This document shows positions 42,713 to 52,968 of a stretch of 64,000 bases of DNA, one piece after another (position 1 is the stretch's first letter; each line of letters starts with the position of its first letter). The DNA is from Lachnospiraceae bacterium. GTDB lineage: Bacteria > Bacillota > Clostridia > Lachnospirales > Lachnospiraceae. The notes under the pieces were generated by a model. It was not told the DNA's origin and ran no database searches. It was given only the letters and a program-made list of their open reading frames with translations. A program made the translations under genes and the position numbers. The stretch spans positions 1 through 64,000 of the forward strand of contig JAFYWF010000060.1 in the NCBI GenBank assembly GCA_017558145.1, in the 5' to 3' direction.

Positions 42713-44980
42713 TTACTGACCAATTAGACGGATATGATTTTCAATTGCCTCCGGAATACTTTTTCCTTGTGCAAGGAATTTCTGTACAAGTTTTTGCAGT
42801 CGATGAAGCTGTTGTTTCTTTTTCAAATCATATGACTGAATACAATCTGTAAAAGTATTGTTGGACATAAGATTGTTGCAGATTTCTTCGCGGAAAGGAA
42901 TGTACGTGGAAAAAATCTTACGAACAACCTTGTTCAGTTTTACTGAACCTTTGGATTCTGATAAAATCCAGTTGGCATAATCCATAACAAATAGATTTTT
43001 ATAACTATTTTTAGCACGAGCTAAGGATAATTTGATTTTTTCTTTTGCATCCTGTGATAAGTCACGGTTCTTAGAATAGAAGAGTGCATAATCATAATAC
43101 TCACTGGTAAGAGAATGCTCTGTAACATCATTCCAACGCATGCCTTGTACTCGACGGCACATTTCCCAACGAAAATCTCCAACCATGTTTATAATAGTAC
43201 GATCCAGGTTTTCTGCATGGAAAGCAGAAAGCATCATACGTCCCGGAGTGGTACGCTGCATGCCTTCAATTTCCTGCCAACAGATTCCGTTAGAACCTAC
43301 ATTAGGCATGATGATAAAATCAGGCATGATATTCATTAGTACCGTTTCTCTTAAGCCGAGCTTGTCGTCAGCATAGAGATAAGGTCTGTAAAATGCAGAA
43401 AAATCAATTTCTAATAATTTGTTTAAAGATTCTTTGATTTTATAAGGTGTCATCAAAATGGATTCCAAATCTTTCACAACATTTTCTTCAATAAAAATAG
43501 GACAGAAGGTAGTTACATGCCCTTGCGTAATTTTATTGACAGATGGAAACATGCTTTCTAACTCGTACATAACCTTGCCTGTGGTATCATCCAACATTTT
43601 TTGAACCCCTTTGGCATCAATCTTACCTTGGGAACGAAGAGTGTGGACATAAGAAGCATAGTCTTGCGAGAGCTCATTTCTACAAGGCTGTTTTTGTCCT
43701 TTATAGATTGCTTGTATCCATTCATAAAGAGTATAAACACCTTGAGAAGGATCTCCCTGATAATTTTGGGCAATGGAATAAAGATAAGCAGCGTTATTTA
43801 ATCCTGCTAATTCCAAATCTACATAACCAAAGTTTAAAAACATTTTGATAATGGTAGGAGGAGTAGGGTCATTTAATGCATTCTGGAAAACTTCTGTATA
43901 AATAATGTTATACAATCTTGTCAGCTGACGGCGGATTGTATCGGCATTTTTATCCAGGTTGTTTTTATCCGGAAGCTTTTTGTATAAATCGATATATTTG
44001 ACAAATTCGTTGCGGGTAACATCCATAGTATCTGCATAATCCAAGATGGCATCCATGGAACGTGATAGTTTTTGTTCCACCTGAGGTAAGCTTTCTTCCA
44101 ATGCAGGAGTGTAGGAGTGGTCGCGTTTTAAATCTCGATGGTAATCCTGAATACGCATGGTAACAAGATTTTTATCGAGAAAATTATGATTGCTCAAAAT
44201 AGAAATCATTTTATTCAGACGCTCTTCTAAAAGAGTAGTATCTTTTTTGGTGCTTTTTGCTCTGAAAAGTAAATCTGTATATAAATCAAATAAGTCAAGA
44301 GATGTTTCGTTTACCAAAAGTTGACTAATGTTATTTAAATAGTCTGTAATATCTTCGCAATTGTATAATAACTTATGAATATCACTTACACTGCGGGCTA
44401 ATAATCCTACGATATAAGAAGTGTTGGAAAACATAGGATTACGTTCTAAAATACTTGTTTTCAAAGATTGATAATAGGATTCAAGCCAAAAAGCTGGTTC
44501 TTCCCTTCCGGGTACAAAGGCAACTAATTGCTCTTTGTTAGCCAATGATTTTAAAGGAAGATTCATCATTTTACACAATTTTTGATAATTGTTGGATGCA
44601 GTATCAATGTATTGGTATATTTTTTCTTGTTGCCCCATCAAAGCATGATAGTAGCCAATTACTTTCAAAGTGTTTTGCACAATGGATAATACTAAAAAAT
44701 GTGTTAAATCCTTGTGATCTTCCAATAATTTATGTAAATTACGAAAATCATTTAAACTGTATCGAATAACACTGGTGCTTTCCAGAGCCTTATATGTGAA
44801 AGAATATTCTTTGAAACCAAAATCAAAAATTCCGACAACATCCCCTTTTTTTAGTGTGAAGGATTTTGCTGTTTCGGAAGAATCGTAAATCGCAGCAACG
44901 CTTCCTTCGGTGATGATATAAAAACTGTCAAATACGTCACCGGCTTGTATGATAGTTTGATTCTGCGTGTAACTCGTCAT
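42713..44980 (-). CDS. Large protein with N-terminal cyclic-nucleotide-binding-like domain
   Basis: 755 residues. The first ~115 residues form a cNMP-binding jelly roll (TIIQAGDVFDSFYIITEGSV ... LKKGDVVGIFDF), but the phosphate-binding cassette is not the classic CRP type. The remaining ~640 residues are mainly helical with no HTH or kinase motif I recognise; the C-terminal part has ICWQEIEGMQRTTPGRMMLS and GDFRWEMCRRVQGMRW. The protein looks cytosolic. The start at 44980 follows AAAGGAG by 9 bases. It is divergent from the small gene at 45109 through a symmetric promoter region. Role unknown; possibly second-messenger sensing. Confidence 0.75.
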   Translation of the reverse strand: MTSYTQNQTIIQAGDVFDSFYIITEGSVAAIYDSSETAKSFTLKKGDVVGIFDFGFKEYSFTYKALESTSVIRYSLNDFRNLHKLLEDHKDLTHFLVLSIVQNTLKVIGYYHALMGQQEKIYQYIDTASNNYQKLCKMMNLPLKSLANKEQLVAFVPGREEPAFWLESYYQSLKTSILERNPMFSNTSYIVGLLARSVSDIHKLLYNCEDITDYLNNISQLLVNETSLDLFDLYTDLLFRAKSTKKDTTLLEERLNKMISILSNHNFLDKNLVTMRIQDYHRDLKRDHSYTPALEESLPQVEQKLSRSMDAILDYADTMDVTRNEFVKYIDLYKKLPDKNNLDKNADTIRRQLTRLYNIIYTEVFQNALNDPTPPTIIKMFLNFGYVDLELAGLNNAAYLYSIAQNYQGDPSQGVYTLYEWIQAIYKGQKQPCRNELSQDYASYVHTLRSQGKIDAKGVQKMLDDTTGKVMYELESMFPSVNKITQGHVTTFCPIFIEENVVKDLESILMTPYKIKESLNKLLEIDFSAFYRPYLYADDKLGLRETVLMNIMPDFIIMPNVGSNGICWQEIEGMQRTTPGRMMLSAFHAENLDRTIINMVGDFRWEMCRRVQGMRWNDVTEHSLTSEYYDYALFYSKNRDLSQDAKEKIKLSLARAKNSYKNLFVMDYANWILSESKGSVKLNKVVRKIFSTYIPFREEICNNLMSNNTFTDCIQSYDLKKKQQLHRLQKLVQKFLAQGKSIPEAIENHIRLIGQ

Positions 44981-45005
44981 GGGAAATATCTCCTTTCGTA
45001 CCCCA

Positions 45006-45090
45006 ATATCATACCACATTTTTTGAATGTTTTATATAAGGATACTGTACTTTTTTTTGTTTTTATGATACTTTTAAATAGGTATGATAT
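45006..45090. promoter_or_regulatory. Divergent promoter region with mirrored GGTATGATAT boxes
   Basis: ATATCATACC (45006-45015) and GGTATGATAT (45081-45090) are exact inverted copies 65 bp apart. Each supplies a TATGAT -10-like box about 20-30 bases before a start codon on its own strand. -35 boxes are poor, so both genes may depend on a shared regulator. Confidence 0.45.
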
Positions 45091-45108
45091 CAGAAAGGAT
45101 GGGGTATT

Positions 45109-45585
45109 ATGGGCACTGAAATGTTAAGTAATGAAGAAATCGTAAAATATTATAAAGAGGATGCCATAAAGCTGTTTCGTTATCTTAATTGGCTGGAAAA
45201 AAAGAGCGGACAGGCAGTAAGTAGTATTTACGGTGGCGAGGGAATTGCTGACAATTCAGTACCGTTTCCGGTATACGAAGGAACGTTACTTAATTTTGTA
45301 AAAGAAGCTACAAATACTTGCTTTATGGATCGTAATTATGTGTATGTTTATTCCAGACATGGTTTGAAAAGTGCTAAGGATGAATTACGTTTCATTCAAA
45401 AAGCAACCATCCGTGATATGGATAAATTGGCGGGAATTTTGTCCCATTACGTTTTAGGAGGACGAACCAAGACCAGATTGTGGAGCGAAGGAGTAACTTA
45501 TGGGGTGTATTTTGCCCTTTTGACCAAAATGAAAGAATTAATTGAGTTTTGGGAAGGTGAACATGTAGAACATCCACAGAATTAA
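45109..45585 (+). CDS. Conserved protein of unknown function
   Basis: 158 residues, no signal or membrane span. Visible features are MLSNEEIVKYYKEDAIKLFR at the start, ENSVPFPVYEG-like NSVPFPVYEGTLLNFVKEA, and a C-terminal half with KAGILSHYVLGGRTKTRLWS-like sequence and a long helix. It may belong to the small DUF6508-like group, but I am not sure. AAAGGA lies 9 bases before the ATG. It is transcribed divergently from the cNMP-domain gene and sits 19 bases before a TetR regulator, with which it probably forms a transcript. Confidence 0.7.
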   Translation: MGTEMLSNEEIVKYYKEDAIKLFRYLNWLEKKSGQAVSSIYGGEGIADNSVPFPVYEGTLLNFVKEATNTCFMDRNYVYVYSRHGLKSAKDELRFIQKATIRDMDKLAGILSHYVLGGRTKTRLWSEGVTYGVYFALLTKMKELIEFWEGEHVEHPQN

Positions 45586-45604
45586 ATAGAGGTATGGAAA
45601 AGCA

Positions 45605-46192
45605 ATGGGAGAAAAGTCAGAATTAAAAAGAGAGTATATTCTGAAAAAAGCAAAGGTTGTGTTTGCACATAAAGGATATCGGGCAGTCACCATGAAGGAT
45701 ATTGTAGAGGCTTGTGAAATCAGTCGAGGTGGTTTGTATCTTTATTTTGGTAGTACGGAAGATATATTTAAAGAAATTTTAAAATTAGAATTGGAAAGTG
45801 GCTCGGAAGAAGGTAGTGGCAACCTCAGTCAGGATGCTAGTATGACAGAGATTTTGATGTTTTTCTTAAAAGAACAAAAGAAAATGATTTTAAGAAAAAA
45901 ACAAGATATTACCATAGCCACTTATGAATATATGTTTGCACATCGAGGTGAGAAAGATTCAACAGAGATGATTCGGACCCAGTTTGAGACAGGAGTGATG
46001 GTTTTAACTAAAATTATTCAGGAAGGTGTAGAACGGGGAGAATTTTACTGTGCCAATGCGAAAGCAGAAGCAAACAATATTATGTATGTTTTAGAAGGCA
46101 TGAAAGTTTGTGCAAAAACTTTAGGATTATCCGAACGAAAAGTGGATGAAGAATTATTGTATTTGGTTTCCGGTTTGGTGATGGAAGAATAA
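45605..46192 (+). CDS. TetR/AcrR family transcriptional regulator
   Basis: 195 residues. The N-terminal HTH is typical: KREYILKKAKVVFAHKGYRA, VTMKDIVEACEISRGGLYLY and FGSTEDIF. The C-terminal ligand domain is all helical with no close family assignment. TetR proteins repress nearby genes until they bind a small molecule. The gene next door is purL and the upstream gene is unknown, so the target is unclear; no exporter is adjacent. Confidence 0.92.
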   Translation: MGEKSELKREYILKKAKVVFAHKGYRAVTMKDIVEACEISRGGLYLYFGSTEDIFKEILKLELESGSEEGSGNLSQDASMTEILMFFLKEQKKMILRKKQDITIATYEYMFAHRGEKDSTEMIRTQFETGVMVLTKIIQEGVERGEFYCANAKAEANNIMYVLEGMKVCAKTLGLSERKVDEELLYLVSGLVMEE

Positions 46193-46244
46193 AGTGTTGT
46201 AGGATGCGAAAAGAAAGAAGTACATAAAAATTTGGAGGAAGATG

Positions 46245-49200
46245 ATGGACAGTGTCAAGCGTATTTTTGTAGAGAAAAAAGCGCCATTTGCTGTAAAAGC
46301 GAAAGAATTAAAAACAGAAATAGAAGGATATTTGGGAATTCACAGTGTAACAGCAGTAAGGGAATTTATTCGATATGATGTGGAAAATATTTCAGAAGAA
46401 ATTTTTGAAATTGCTCTGCACAAGGTGTTTTCCGAACCACCGGTAGATATTTTATATCAGGAAAATATAAACATAGGCGAAGACGAAAGAATCTTCAGTG
46501 TAGAATATTTGCCGGGACAGTTTGACCAACGTGCAGATTCTGCACTTCAATGTATACAGTTTTTAAAAGAGGATGAGAATCCAATTATTAAAACGGCAGT
46601 TACCTATCTGATTCAGGGAAAGGTAACGGAGGAAGAATTTGAAAAAATAAAAAGTTATTGTATCAATCCGGTGGATTCCAGAGAAACAGATGAATCTAAG
46701 CCGGATACTTTGATGACAAAATTTGCAGAACCGGCGGATGTGGTTATTTTAGAAGGATTTCGAACTATGAAAAGTAGTCAGTTGAAGGAATTATTCAATT
46801 CCTTAGGATTGGCTATGACAATAAAAGATTTTGAACATATACAGAACTATTTTAGAGATGAGGAAGAACGTGATCCATCTATGACAGAAATCAGAGTGTT
46901 AGACACGTACTGGTCTGATCATTGTCGTCACACCACATTCTCTACAGAATTAAAAAATATAGAATTTGAAGATGGGTATTACAGAACTCCTATGGAGACA
47001 ACCTATCAGAGTTATTTAGATACCAGAGAAGAAATTTTTGCAGGAAGAGATGATAAGTTTGTTTGCCTTATGGATTTAGCCCTGATGGCTATGCGTAAGT
47101 TGCGTGCAGAAGGCAAGCTGGAGGACATGGAAGTATCAGACGAAATCAACGCCTGCTCTGTTGTCGTGCCTGTGGAAATGGATTATGGAAACGGTCCTGT
47201 AAAAGAGGAATGGTTAGTGTTTTTTAAAAATGAAACTCACAATCATCCAACAGAAATTGAGCCTTTTGGGGGTGCAGCCACATGTCTTGGGGGAGCTATT
47301 AGAGATCCACTTTCAGGAAGAGGCTATGTATACCAGGCTATGCGAGTTACGGGAGCTGCGGATCCTACAGTACCTGTGGCAGACACTATGAAGGGAAAAT
47401 TGTCCCAGAAAAAATTGGTTCGTGGTGCAGCAGCCGGCTATTCTTCTTATGGAAATCAAATTGGACTGGCAACAGGATATGTGAAAGAAATATATCATCC
47501 GAATTATGTAGCGAAAAGAATGGAGATTGGTGCTGTTATGGGTGCTGCTCCCAGAAAAAATGTCATTCGTGAAAATTCGGATCCGGACGATGTGATTATT
47601 TTGTTAGGTGGACGTACCGGCCGAGATGGCTGTGGTGGTGCTACCGGTTCCTCTAAAGTGCATACCGAAACAAGTATCGAAACTTGTGGAGCAGAAGTAC
47701 AAAAAGGAAATGCACCTACGGAACGTAAGGTTCAACGCTTGTTCCGTAGAGAAGAAGTAAGTAAATTAATTAAGAAATGCAATGACTTTGGTGCCGGTGG
47801 AGTTTCCGTAGCTATTGGTGAGTTGGCACCGGGGCTAAAAGTAGATTTGGACAAAGTTCCTAAAAAATATGCGGGATTGGATGGAACCGAGCTTGCGATT
47901 TCTGAATCTCAGGAAAGAATGGCGGTAGTCGTAGATCCGGCCCATGTGGAAGAATTTTTAAGCTATGCTTCAGAAGAAAATTTAGAAGCAGTACCGGTGG
48001 CAGTGGTTACACAGGAACCACGATTGGTGCTTACTTGGCGAGGAAAGGAAATTGTGAATATTTCCAGAGCCTTTTTGGATACCAACGGAGCACACCAGGA
48101 AACCTCCGTTTTGGTTAATATTCCGTCCCAAAAAGGAAAAGCATTGGATAAGTATGCAGTAGAAAAAGTAGAAGAAGCTTTAAACGAAGGCGACGTAAAG
48201 CAGGCATGGTTATCTTTATTATCTGATTTAAATGTCTGCTCTCAGAAAGGCTTGGTAGAAATGTTTGATGCCTCTATTGGGGCAGGCAGTGTATATATGC
48301 CTTATGGTGGACAGTATCAGTTGACGGAAACTCAGGCTATGGTAGCAAAACTTCCGGTGCTAAAAGGGAAAACAGATACGGTAACTATGATGAGTTATGG
48401 ATTTGATCCTTATGTTTCCAGTTGGAGTCCTTATCATGGTGCCATTTATGCCATTACAGAATCTATGGCGAAAATAGTGGCAGCCGGTGGAGATTACAGT
48501 AAGATTCGTTTTACTTTCCAAGAGTATTTTAGAAGAATGACGGAGGATCCAAGTCGTTGGAGTCAACCATTTGCTGCACTCCTTGGTGCTTTTGATGCGC
48601 AGGTAGGATTTGGTCTGCCTTCCATTGGTGGAAAAGATAGCATGTCAGGTACGTTTAACAATATTGATGTACCTCCTACTTTGGTTTCGTTTGCTGTTAA
48701 TGTGGCAAGCGAAAAGGATGTCATTACACCGGAATTAAAGACTGTAGGGAATAAAATTGTATATTTCCCATTGGAAACAGATGATTTTGATGTACCGATT
48801 TATGCTAAAGTTTGTGAAATGTATGATGAAATTCATCGTATGATTCAAGAAAAAGTAATTGTTTCTGCTTATGCAACGGATACCAAAGGTGTGGCAGCAG
48901 CCATCAGTAAAATGTCTTTTGGAAATAAATTGGGTGTACAGATTTCAAATGAAATGGAAGCAAAAGACTTATTTGAAAATGGATTAGGTGGCATTGTAGC
49001 GGAGGTAGATGCGGACAGAATCAATTTGATTGATTGTGAATATGTTGTTGTTGGTACTGTAACGAAAGAACCGATGTTTGAAATTGGGGAAATTACGATT
49101 TCCATGGAAGAGGCATTGGAGGCATGGAAAGGTACCTTAGAAGCTGTGTTTCCAACGAAAGGTGAAAAGGGAAGCAAAGAGATAGAAACTTCTATCTATA

Positions 49201-50039
49201 CAGTAGACAATATCTATATATGCAAAGAAAAAATAGCAAAACCAAATGTGTTTATTCCGGTATTTCCGGGAACCAACTGTGAATACGATAGTACTAAGGC
49301 TTTCGAAAGAGCCGGAGCCAATGTGGTAACAAAAGTATTCAAAAATTTAACGGCGGAAGATATTAGAGCATCTGTAGAGGAGTTTACAAAAGAAATCAAA
49401 CAGGCACAGATTATCATGTTTCCTGGAGGGTTCTCTGCGGGAGACGAGCCGGATGGAAGTGCAAAATTCTTTGCAACAGCTTTTCAGAATGCCAAAATCA
49501 AAGAAGAAGTTATGGCGCTGTTAAATGAGAGAGATGGTTTGGTATTAGGTATTTGTAACGGTTTCCAGGCATTGATTAAATTAGGTCTGGTTCCTCATGG
49601 TGAGATTGTGGGACAGACTCCGGATTCACCTACATTAACATATAATACAATCAATCGTCATGTCTCAAAAATGGTATATACAAAAGTAGTATCCAACAAA
49701 TCTCCATGGTTGCAGTTAGCTGAAGTAGGAAAAACCTATGTTAATCCGGCGTCTCATGGAGAAGGAAGATTTGTAGCAAATAAAGAATGGTTAGAAAAAC
49801 TGTTTATAAATGGCCAGATAGCGACCCAGTACTGTGATCCATGGGGAAATATATCTATGGATGAGGAATGGAATGTGAATGGCTCGTATCTTGCTATTGA
49901 GGGAATTACTTCACCTGATGGAAGATGTTATGGTAAGATGGCACATTCTGAAAGAAGAGACAGGGGAGTTGCTATTAACATATATGGAGAACAGGATTTG
50001 AAGATTTTTGAGTCCGGCGTGAAATATTTTAGAGACTAG
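46245..50039 (+). CDS. purL: Phosphoribosylformylglycinamidine synthase, single-chain
   Basis: 1264 residues. It converts FGAR and glutamine to FGAM in purine synthesis. It is the fused form: an N-terminal PurS-like domain, two AIRS-type ATP-binding halves (TYWSDHCRHTTFSTEL, FKNETHNHPTEIEPFGGAAT, GGRTGRDGCGGATGSS, GLPSIGGKDSMSGTF) and a C-terminal glutaminase domain. That domain has nucleophile Cys in GICNGFQ and HGEGRF. This length and layout match the clostridial single-chain type rather than the Bacillus PurS/Q/L set. The ATG at 46245 is 6 bases after GGAGG; an ATG at 46242 is too close. It has no purine neighbours here. Confidence 0.95.
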   Translation: MDSVKRIFVEKKAPFAVKAKELKTEIEGYLGIHSVTAVREFIRYDVENISEEIFEIALHKVFSEPPVDILYQENINIGEDERIFSVEYLPGQFDQRADSALQCIQFLKEDENPIIKTAVTYLIQGKVTEEEFEKIKSYCINPVDSRETDESKPDTLMTKFAEPADVVILEGFRTMKSSQLKELFNSLGLAMTIKDFEHIQNYFRDEEERDPSMTEIRVLDTYWSDHCRHTTFSTELKNIEFEDGYYRTPMETTYQSYLDTREEIFAGRDDKFVCLMDLALMAMRKLRAEGKLEDMEVSDEINACSVVVPVEMDYGNGPVKEEWLVFFKNETHNHPTEIEPFGGAATCLGGAIRDPLSGRGYVYQAMRVTGAADPTVPVADTMKGKLSQKKLVRGAAAGYSSYGNQIGLATGYVKEIYHPNYVAKRMEIGAVMGAAPRKNVIRENSDPDDVIILLGGRTGRDGCGGATGSSKVHTETSIETCGAEVQKGNAPTERKVQRLFRREEVSKLIKKCNDFGAGGVSVAIGELAPGLKVDLDKVPKKYAGLDGTELAISESQERMAVVVDPAHVEEFLSYASEENLEAVPVAVVTQEPRLVLTWRGKEIVNISRAFLDTNGAHQETSVLVNIPSQKGKALDKYAVEKVEEALNEGDVKQAWLSLLSDLNVCSQKGLVEMFDASIGAGSVYMPYGGQYQLTETQAMVAKLPVLKGKTDTVTMMSYGFDPYVSSWSPYHGAIYAITESMAKIVAAGGDYSKIRFTFQEYFRRMTEDPSRWSQPFAALLGAFDAQVGFGLPSIGGKDSMSGTFNNIDVPPTLVSFAVNVASEKDVITPELKTVGNKIVYFPLETDDFDVPIYAKVCEMYDEIHRMIQEKVIVSAYATDTKGVAAAISKMSFGNKLGVQISNEMEAKDLFENGLGGIVAEVDADRINLIDCEYVVVGTVTKEPMFEIGEITISMEEALEAWKGTLEAVFPTKGEKGSKEIETSIYTVDNIYICKEKIAKPNVFIPVFPGTNCEYDSTKAFERAGANVVTKVFKNLTAEDIRASVEEFTKEIKQAQIIMFPGGFSAGDEPDGSAKFFATAFQNAKIKEEVMALLNERDGLVLGICNGFQALIKLGLVPHGEIVGQTPDSPTLTYNTINRHVSKMVYTKVVSNKSPWLQLAEVGKTYVNPASHGEGRFVANKEWLEKLFINGQIATQYCDPWGNISMDEEWNVNGSYLAIEGITSPDGRCYGKMAHSERRDRGVAINIYGEQDLKIFESGVKYFRD

Positions 50040-50120
50040 AGAAAAAACAAAAGTTGTAGATAGAATTGAAAACTTCTTTTTGTGACTTTTAAACTGAAAA
50101 ACGAACAAAAGGTGATTATA

Positions 50121-51617
50121 GTGGAACAATTTAAGTATGCAAATAAAAGTGAACAGATTAAAAAAATTAATACCTATATGGCAACCAGCATGATTATTTT
50201 TGATGCGTTAATTGGATTGGTAGTAAGTATCTCTGTATTACAGGGAAACATGAGCTTAGGATATGGTATTATGGTAGGAGTTACTATGCTTCTGACAGTT
50301 TTAATTTGTCTTGTTATGGTAAAAATTAATCCCGGAAGCAGAAAAATGAAATATGTGGCGTTTCTTGGATTGTTGGCGTTAACGCTCATGATTTCTTTGG
50401 TTTATAATGATTATTATATGAGATTTATGACAACAGTACCTTTTTTGGGAATTGTATTCTACTTTAATAAAAAATATTCTATCCTTTGTTCTAATGGAAT
50501 TGCAATTACAAATATTGTTGTTTTTCTATACCGTGCTTTTGGGGTAAAGACTTATTCTAATGATGATATTTTGGCACAATTAGGAGCAACCATTGTAGTA
50601 GTTGTTGTGATGTATGTATTGTTATACTTAACTAATGTAGGGAGTCGTTTTAATGATGATTCTATTGCTAAAATTAAAGAAGAAACAAAATTACAAAAAG
50701 CAATGGTTACTGAAGTTATGGGAATTGCTACCCAGGTAAGAAATGGTACGAAACAGGCGATGGGGCTAGTGGATCATTTGAAAACATCATCTGAGGGAGT
50801 AAAACATTCCGTAGGAGAAATTAGTTCCAGTACAGCGATTACTGCTCAGAATATGCAGGAACAAAATACCATGACTCAGGATATTCAAAGAAATATTGAT
50901 GATACGGTAAAACGTGCGGAACATATGGTACAAGTGGCAGAAGAATCCAGTGATTTAAATCGTAAGAATACCCAAAAGATGAAGGAATTGAAAATTCACG
51001 CAGACATTTTGGCTGATACGAATGCAAAAGTAGCAGAGTCTATGAAGATGTTACAGTCCAATGTAGGAGAAGTTCGAAACATTACACAAACTATTTTTGC
51101 GATTTCATCCCAAACTAATCTTTTGGCTTTAAACGCTTCCATTGAAGCTGCCAGAGCAGGGGAAGCGGGAAGAGGTTTTGCTGTAGTAGCAGAAGAAATT
51201 CGTCAATTATCGGAAAAAACAAGAATGGAAACAGAGAATATTGCCGGTATCTTAGATAAACTTACAAATAATGCAGATCAGACTGCCGAAGCAGTTGATA
51301 AAACTGTGGAAGTAACACAAGTGCAGGATGAAATGATGAAGGAAGTAGTTATGCAGTTGGATTTACTTAGTCAAAATGTGAATGGTCTTGTAGGGGATAT
51401 CTCGGAAATTGATAAGATGCTAGAAAATTTATCTGAAGCGAATAGTAATATCGTAGAAAATATTATTCAGATTTCAGAAACTACAGAAGAAATTACCGCT
51501 TCAGTTCAGGAGTCCGTAGCTATTACAGAAAGTAATTATGAAGATGCTATCAGTATGCAGGAAATTTTATCAGATGTCATTGAAGTATCTTATGGTATGG
51601 ATAAGTACATGAATTAA
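50121..51617 (+). CDS. Methyl-accepting chemotaxis protein without an outer sensor domain
   Basis: 498 residues. The first ~190 residues are about six membrane helices with short loops, so there is no periplasmic Cache or four-helix sensor. The C-terminal ~300 residues are the chemoreceptor coiled coil with the conserved hairpin tip [20 protein letters not shown] then [19 protein letters not shown]. It should pass signals to CheA/CheW. A GTG at 50121 with AAAGGTG 7 bases upstream is the likely start; an earlier GTG at 50082 has no site. It is followed by a YvyF-like gene and queH. Confidence 0.9.
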   Translation: MEQFKYANKSEQIKKINTYMATSMIIFDALIGLVVSISVLQGNMSLGYGIMVGVTMLLTVLICLVMVKINPGSRKMKYVAFLGLLALTLMISLVYNDYYMRFMTTVPFLGIVFYFNKKYSILCSNGIAITNIVVFLYRAFGVKTYSNDDILAQLGATIVVVVVMYVLLYLTNVGSRFNDDSIAKIKEETKLQKAMVTEVMGIATQVRNGTKQAMGLVDHLKTSSEGVKHSVGEISSSTAITAQNMQEQNTMTQDIQRNIDDTVKRAEHMVQVAEESSDLNRKNTQKMKELKIHADILADTNAKVAESMKMLQSNVGEVRNITQTIFAISSQTNLLALNASIEAARAGEAGRGFAVVAEEIRQLSEKTRMETENIAGILDKLTNNADQTAEAVDKTVEVTQVQDEMMKEVVMQLDLLSQNVNGLVGDISEIDKMLENLSEANSNIVENIIQISETTEEITASVQESVAITESNYEDAISMQEILSDVIEVSYGMDKYMN

Positions 51618-51661
51618 GACTTATATAAAAGAACAGATTTTAACACGAAAGAGAGTACATG

Positions 51662-52123
51662 ATGGGATTAGAGAGAGAATTGGAGAAACTGGTGCAACAA
51701 AGAAAAATGGAAAAGTGCGAGTTTTGCCATAACAAGATGAAATACGAAGGTGGAGGAAGATATCGCTGTAGCTTTTGTGGCATGGAGGCGTTGGATGACT
51801 TCGGAAAATTAAGACAATTTTTAGAAGAACATGGACCCACACCGGAAGGAGTCATTGCACAAGCAACCGGAATCAGCATGGATAAAATTGATGCTTATTT
51901 GAGAAAAGGAAGAGTGGAAATTCCCAATGGAGAGAAATTTTATTTGAGTTGTGAACGATGTGGATGCGATATTCGTTATGGAAGATACTGTCCGGAATGT
52001 GCTACTAAGGAATTGAAAAATAATTTCATTTCTTCTTATCAGGATGTAGGAGAAAAACCAAGACAAAACTATAATCCGGAAATGTCAGGAAGAATGCATT
52101 TTATTAATCGTAGAGGAAATTAA
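51662..52123 (+). CDS. YvyF-like flagellar-operon zinc-finger protein
   Basis: 153 residues with two Cys4 zinc fingers: CEFCHNKM ... CSFCGME near 19-42 and CERCGCDI ... CPECATKE near 97-117. Between them is a short helix-turn-helix (GPTPEGVIAQATGISMDKID). The pattern matches the flagellar-operon protein family that includes Bacillus YvyF, encoded near flgM. Such proteins are thought to act in flagellar regulation. Here no other flagellar gene is near, except the chemotaxis receptor directly upstream. The ATG at 51662 is better spaced from GAGAG than the ATG at 51659. Confidence 0.7.
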   Translation: MGLERELEKLVQQRKMEKCEFCHNKMKYEGGGRYRCSFCGMEALDDFGKLRQFLEEHGPTPEGVIAQATGISMDKIDAYLRKGRVEIPNGEKFYLSCERCGCDIRYGRYCPECATKELKNNFISSYQDVGEKPRQNYNPEMSGRMHFINRRGN

Positions 52124-52127
52124 TCCT

Positions 52128-52778
52128 ATGACTCAAAATAAAAGAAATTATCAAAAAGAAATGGAAAAAACAATCGAGGGACTTCAGGGAAACAGGAAGT
52201 CCCTTTTACTTCATAGTTGTTGTGCGCCCTGCAGCAGTGCTGTATTGGAAAAATTACAGGAAATTTTTGATGTTACTGTATTTTTTTATAACCCCAATAT
52301 TTCTGAAAATGAAGAATATCGGAAACGTGTGGAGGAGCAGAAAAGATTAATTGAGACTTTTAATCAACAAATGCCTGCCTTCCCCATTAAAATGATAGAA
52401 GGGGATTATGAACCTCAGGAGTTTTATAATATTGCAAAGGGTTGGGAGAAGTGTCCGGAAGGAGGAGAGCGTTGCTTCCGTTGTTTTGCGTTGCGCTTGG
52501 AGAAAACAGCCTGGCTGGCAAAAGAAGGAAATTATGACTTTTTTACTACTACTCTGACCATTAGTCCGTTAAAAAATGCGGCTAAATTAAATGAAATTGG
52601 AGAAGAGATGGCAAGAAAATACAAAACGGTATTTTTGCCTTCAGATTTTAAGAAAAAAGAAGGATATAAAAGAAGTATAGAGCTTTCCAAGATATATGAT
52701 TTGTATCGACAGAATTTTTGTGGTTGTGTTTTTTCTAAGGCAGAGAGCAAGAAGAGAGAAGGCAATATGGAAGGATAA
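52128..52778 (+). CDS. queH: Epoxyqueuosine reductase QueH
   Basis: 216 residues. QueH reduces epoxyqueuosine to queuosine, the last step of this tRNA modification, and replaces QueG in many anaerobes. Family motifs are present: HSCCAPCSSAVLEKL with adjacent cysteines, FFYNPNI, ERCFRCFALRLEKTA and TTLTISPLKNA, plus FCGCVFS near the end. The cysteines bind an Fe-S cluster and a second metal. The gene lies 4 bases after the YvyF-like gene. It contains no cobalamin domain. Confidence 0.94.
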   Translation: MTQNKRNYQKEMEKTIEGLQGNRKSLLLHSCCAPCSSAVLEKLQEIFDVTVFFYNPNISENEEYRKRVEEQKRLIETFNQQMPAFPIKMIEGDYEPQEFYNIAKGWEKCPEGGERCFRCFALRLEKTAWLAKEGNYDFFTTTLTISPLKNAAKLNEIGEEMARKYKTVFLPSDFKKKEGYKRSIELSKIYDLYRQNFCGCVFSKAESKKREGNMEG

Positions 52779-52837
52779 AAAAAGTGTAGCAAGGGTACCT
52801 GTAGGTGGTTATGGAACTGAGGTAAGATAGATTTTCC

Positions 52838-52866
52838 TTGAGGCTTATTCTAAAATATGATAAAAT
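52838..52866 (+). promoter_or_regulatory. Sigma-A promoter of argS
   Basis: -35 TTGAGG (52838-52843) and -10 TAAAAT (52861-52866), spacer 17. The ~95-nt leader has a weak AT-only hairpin AAAATACA/TGTATTTT (52888-52910) before a T-run, but no T-box sequence. Confidence 0.6.
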
Positions 52867-52968
52867 ATTCTGAATCTTGAGCTATGTAAAATACAAAATG
52901 AATGTATTTTTTTGAGGCTTAATAATAGACAGAACTTGAGTTAGACAAAACAGTGAAATGGAGAAAGT

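Noticed and set aside
52779..52968. Possible T-box leader for argS
   Set aside because: No AGGGTGGNACCGCG core and no specifier loop; the only hairpin is AT-rich and weak.
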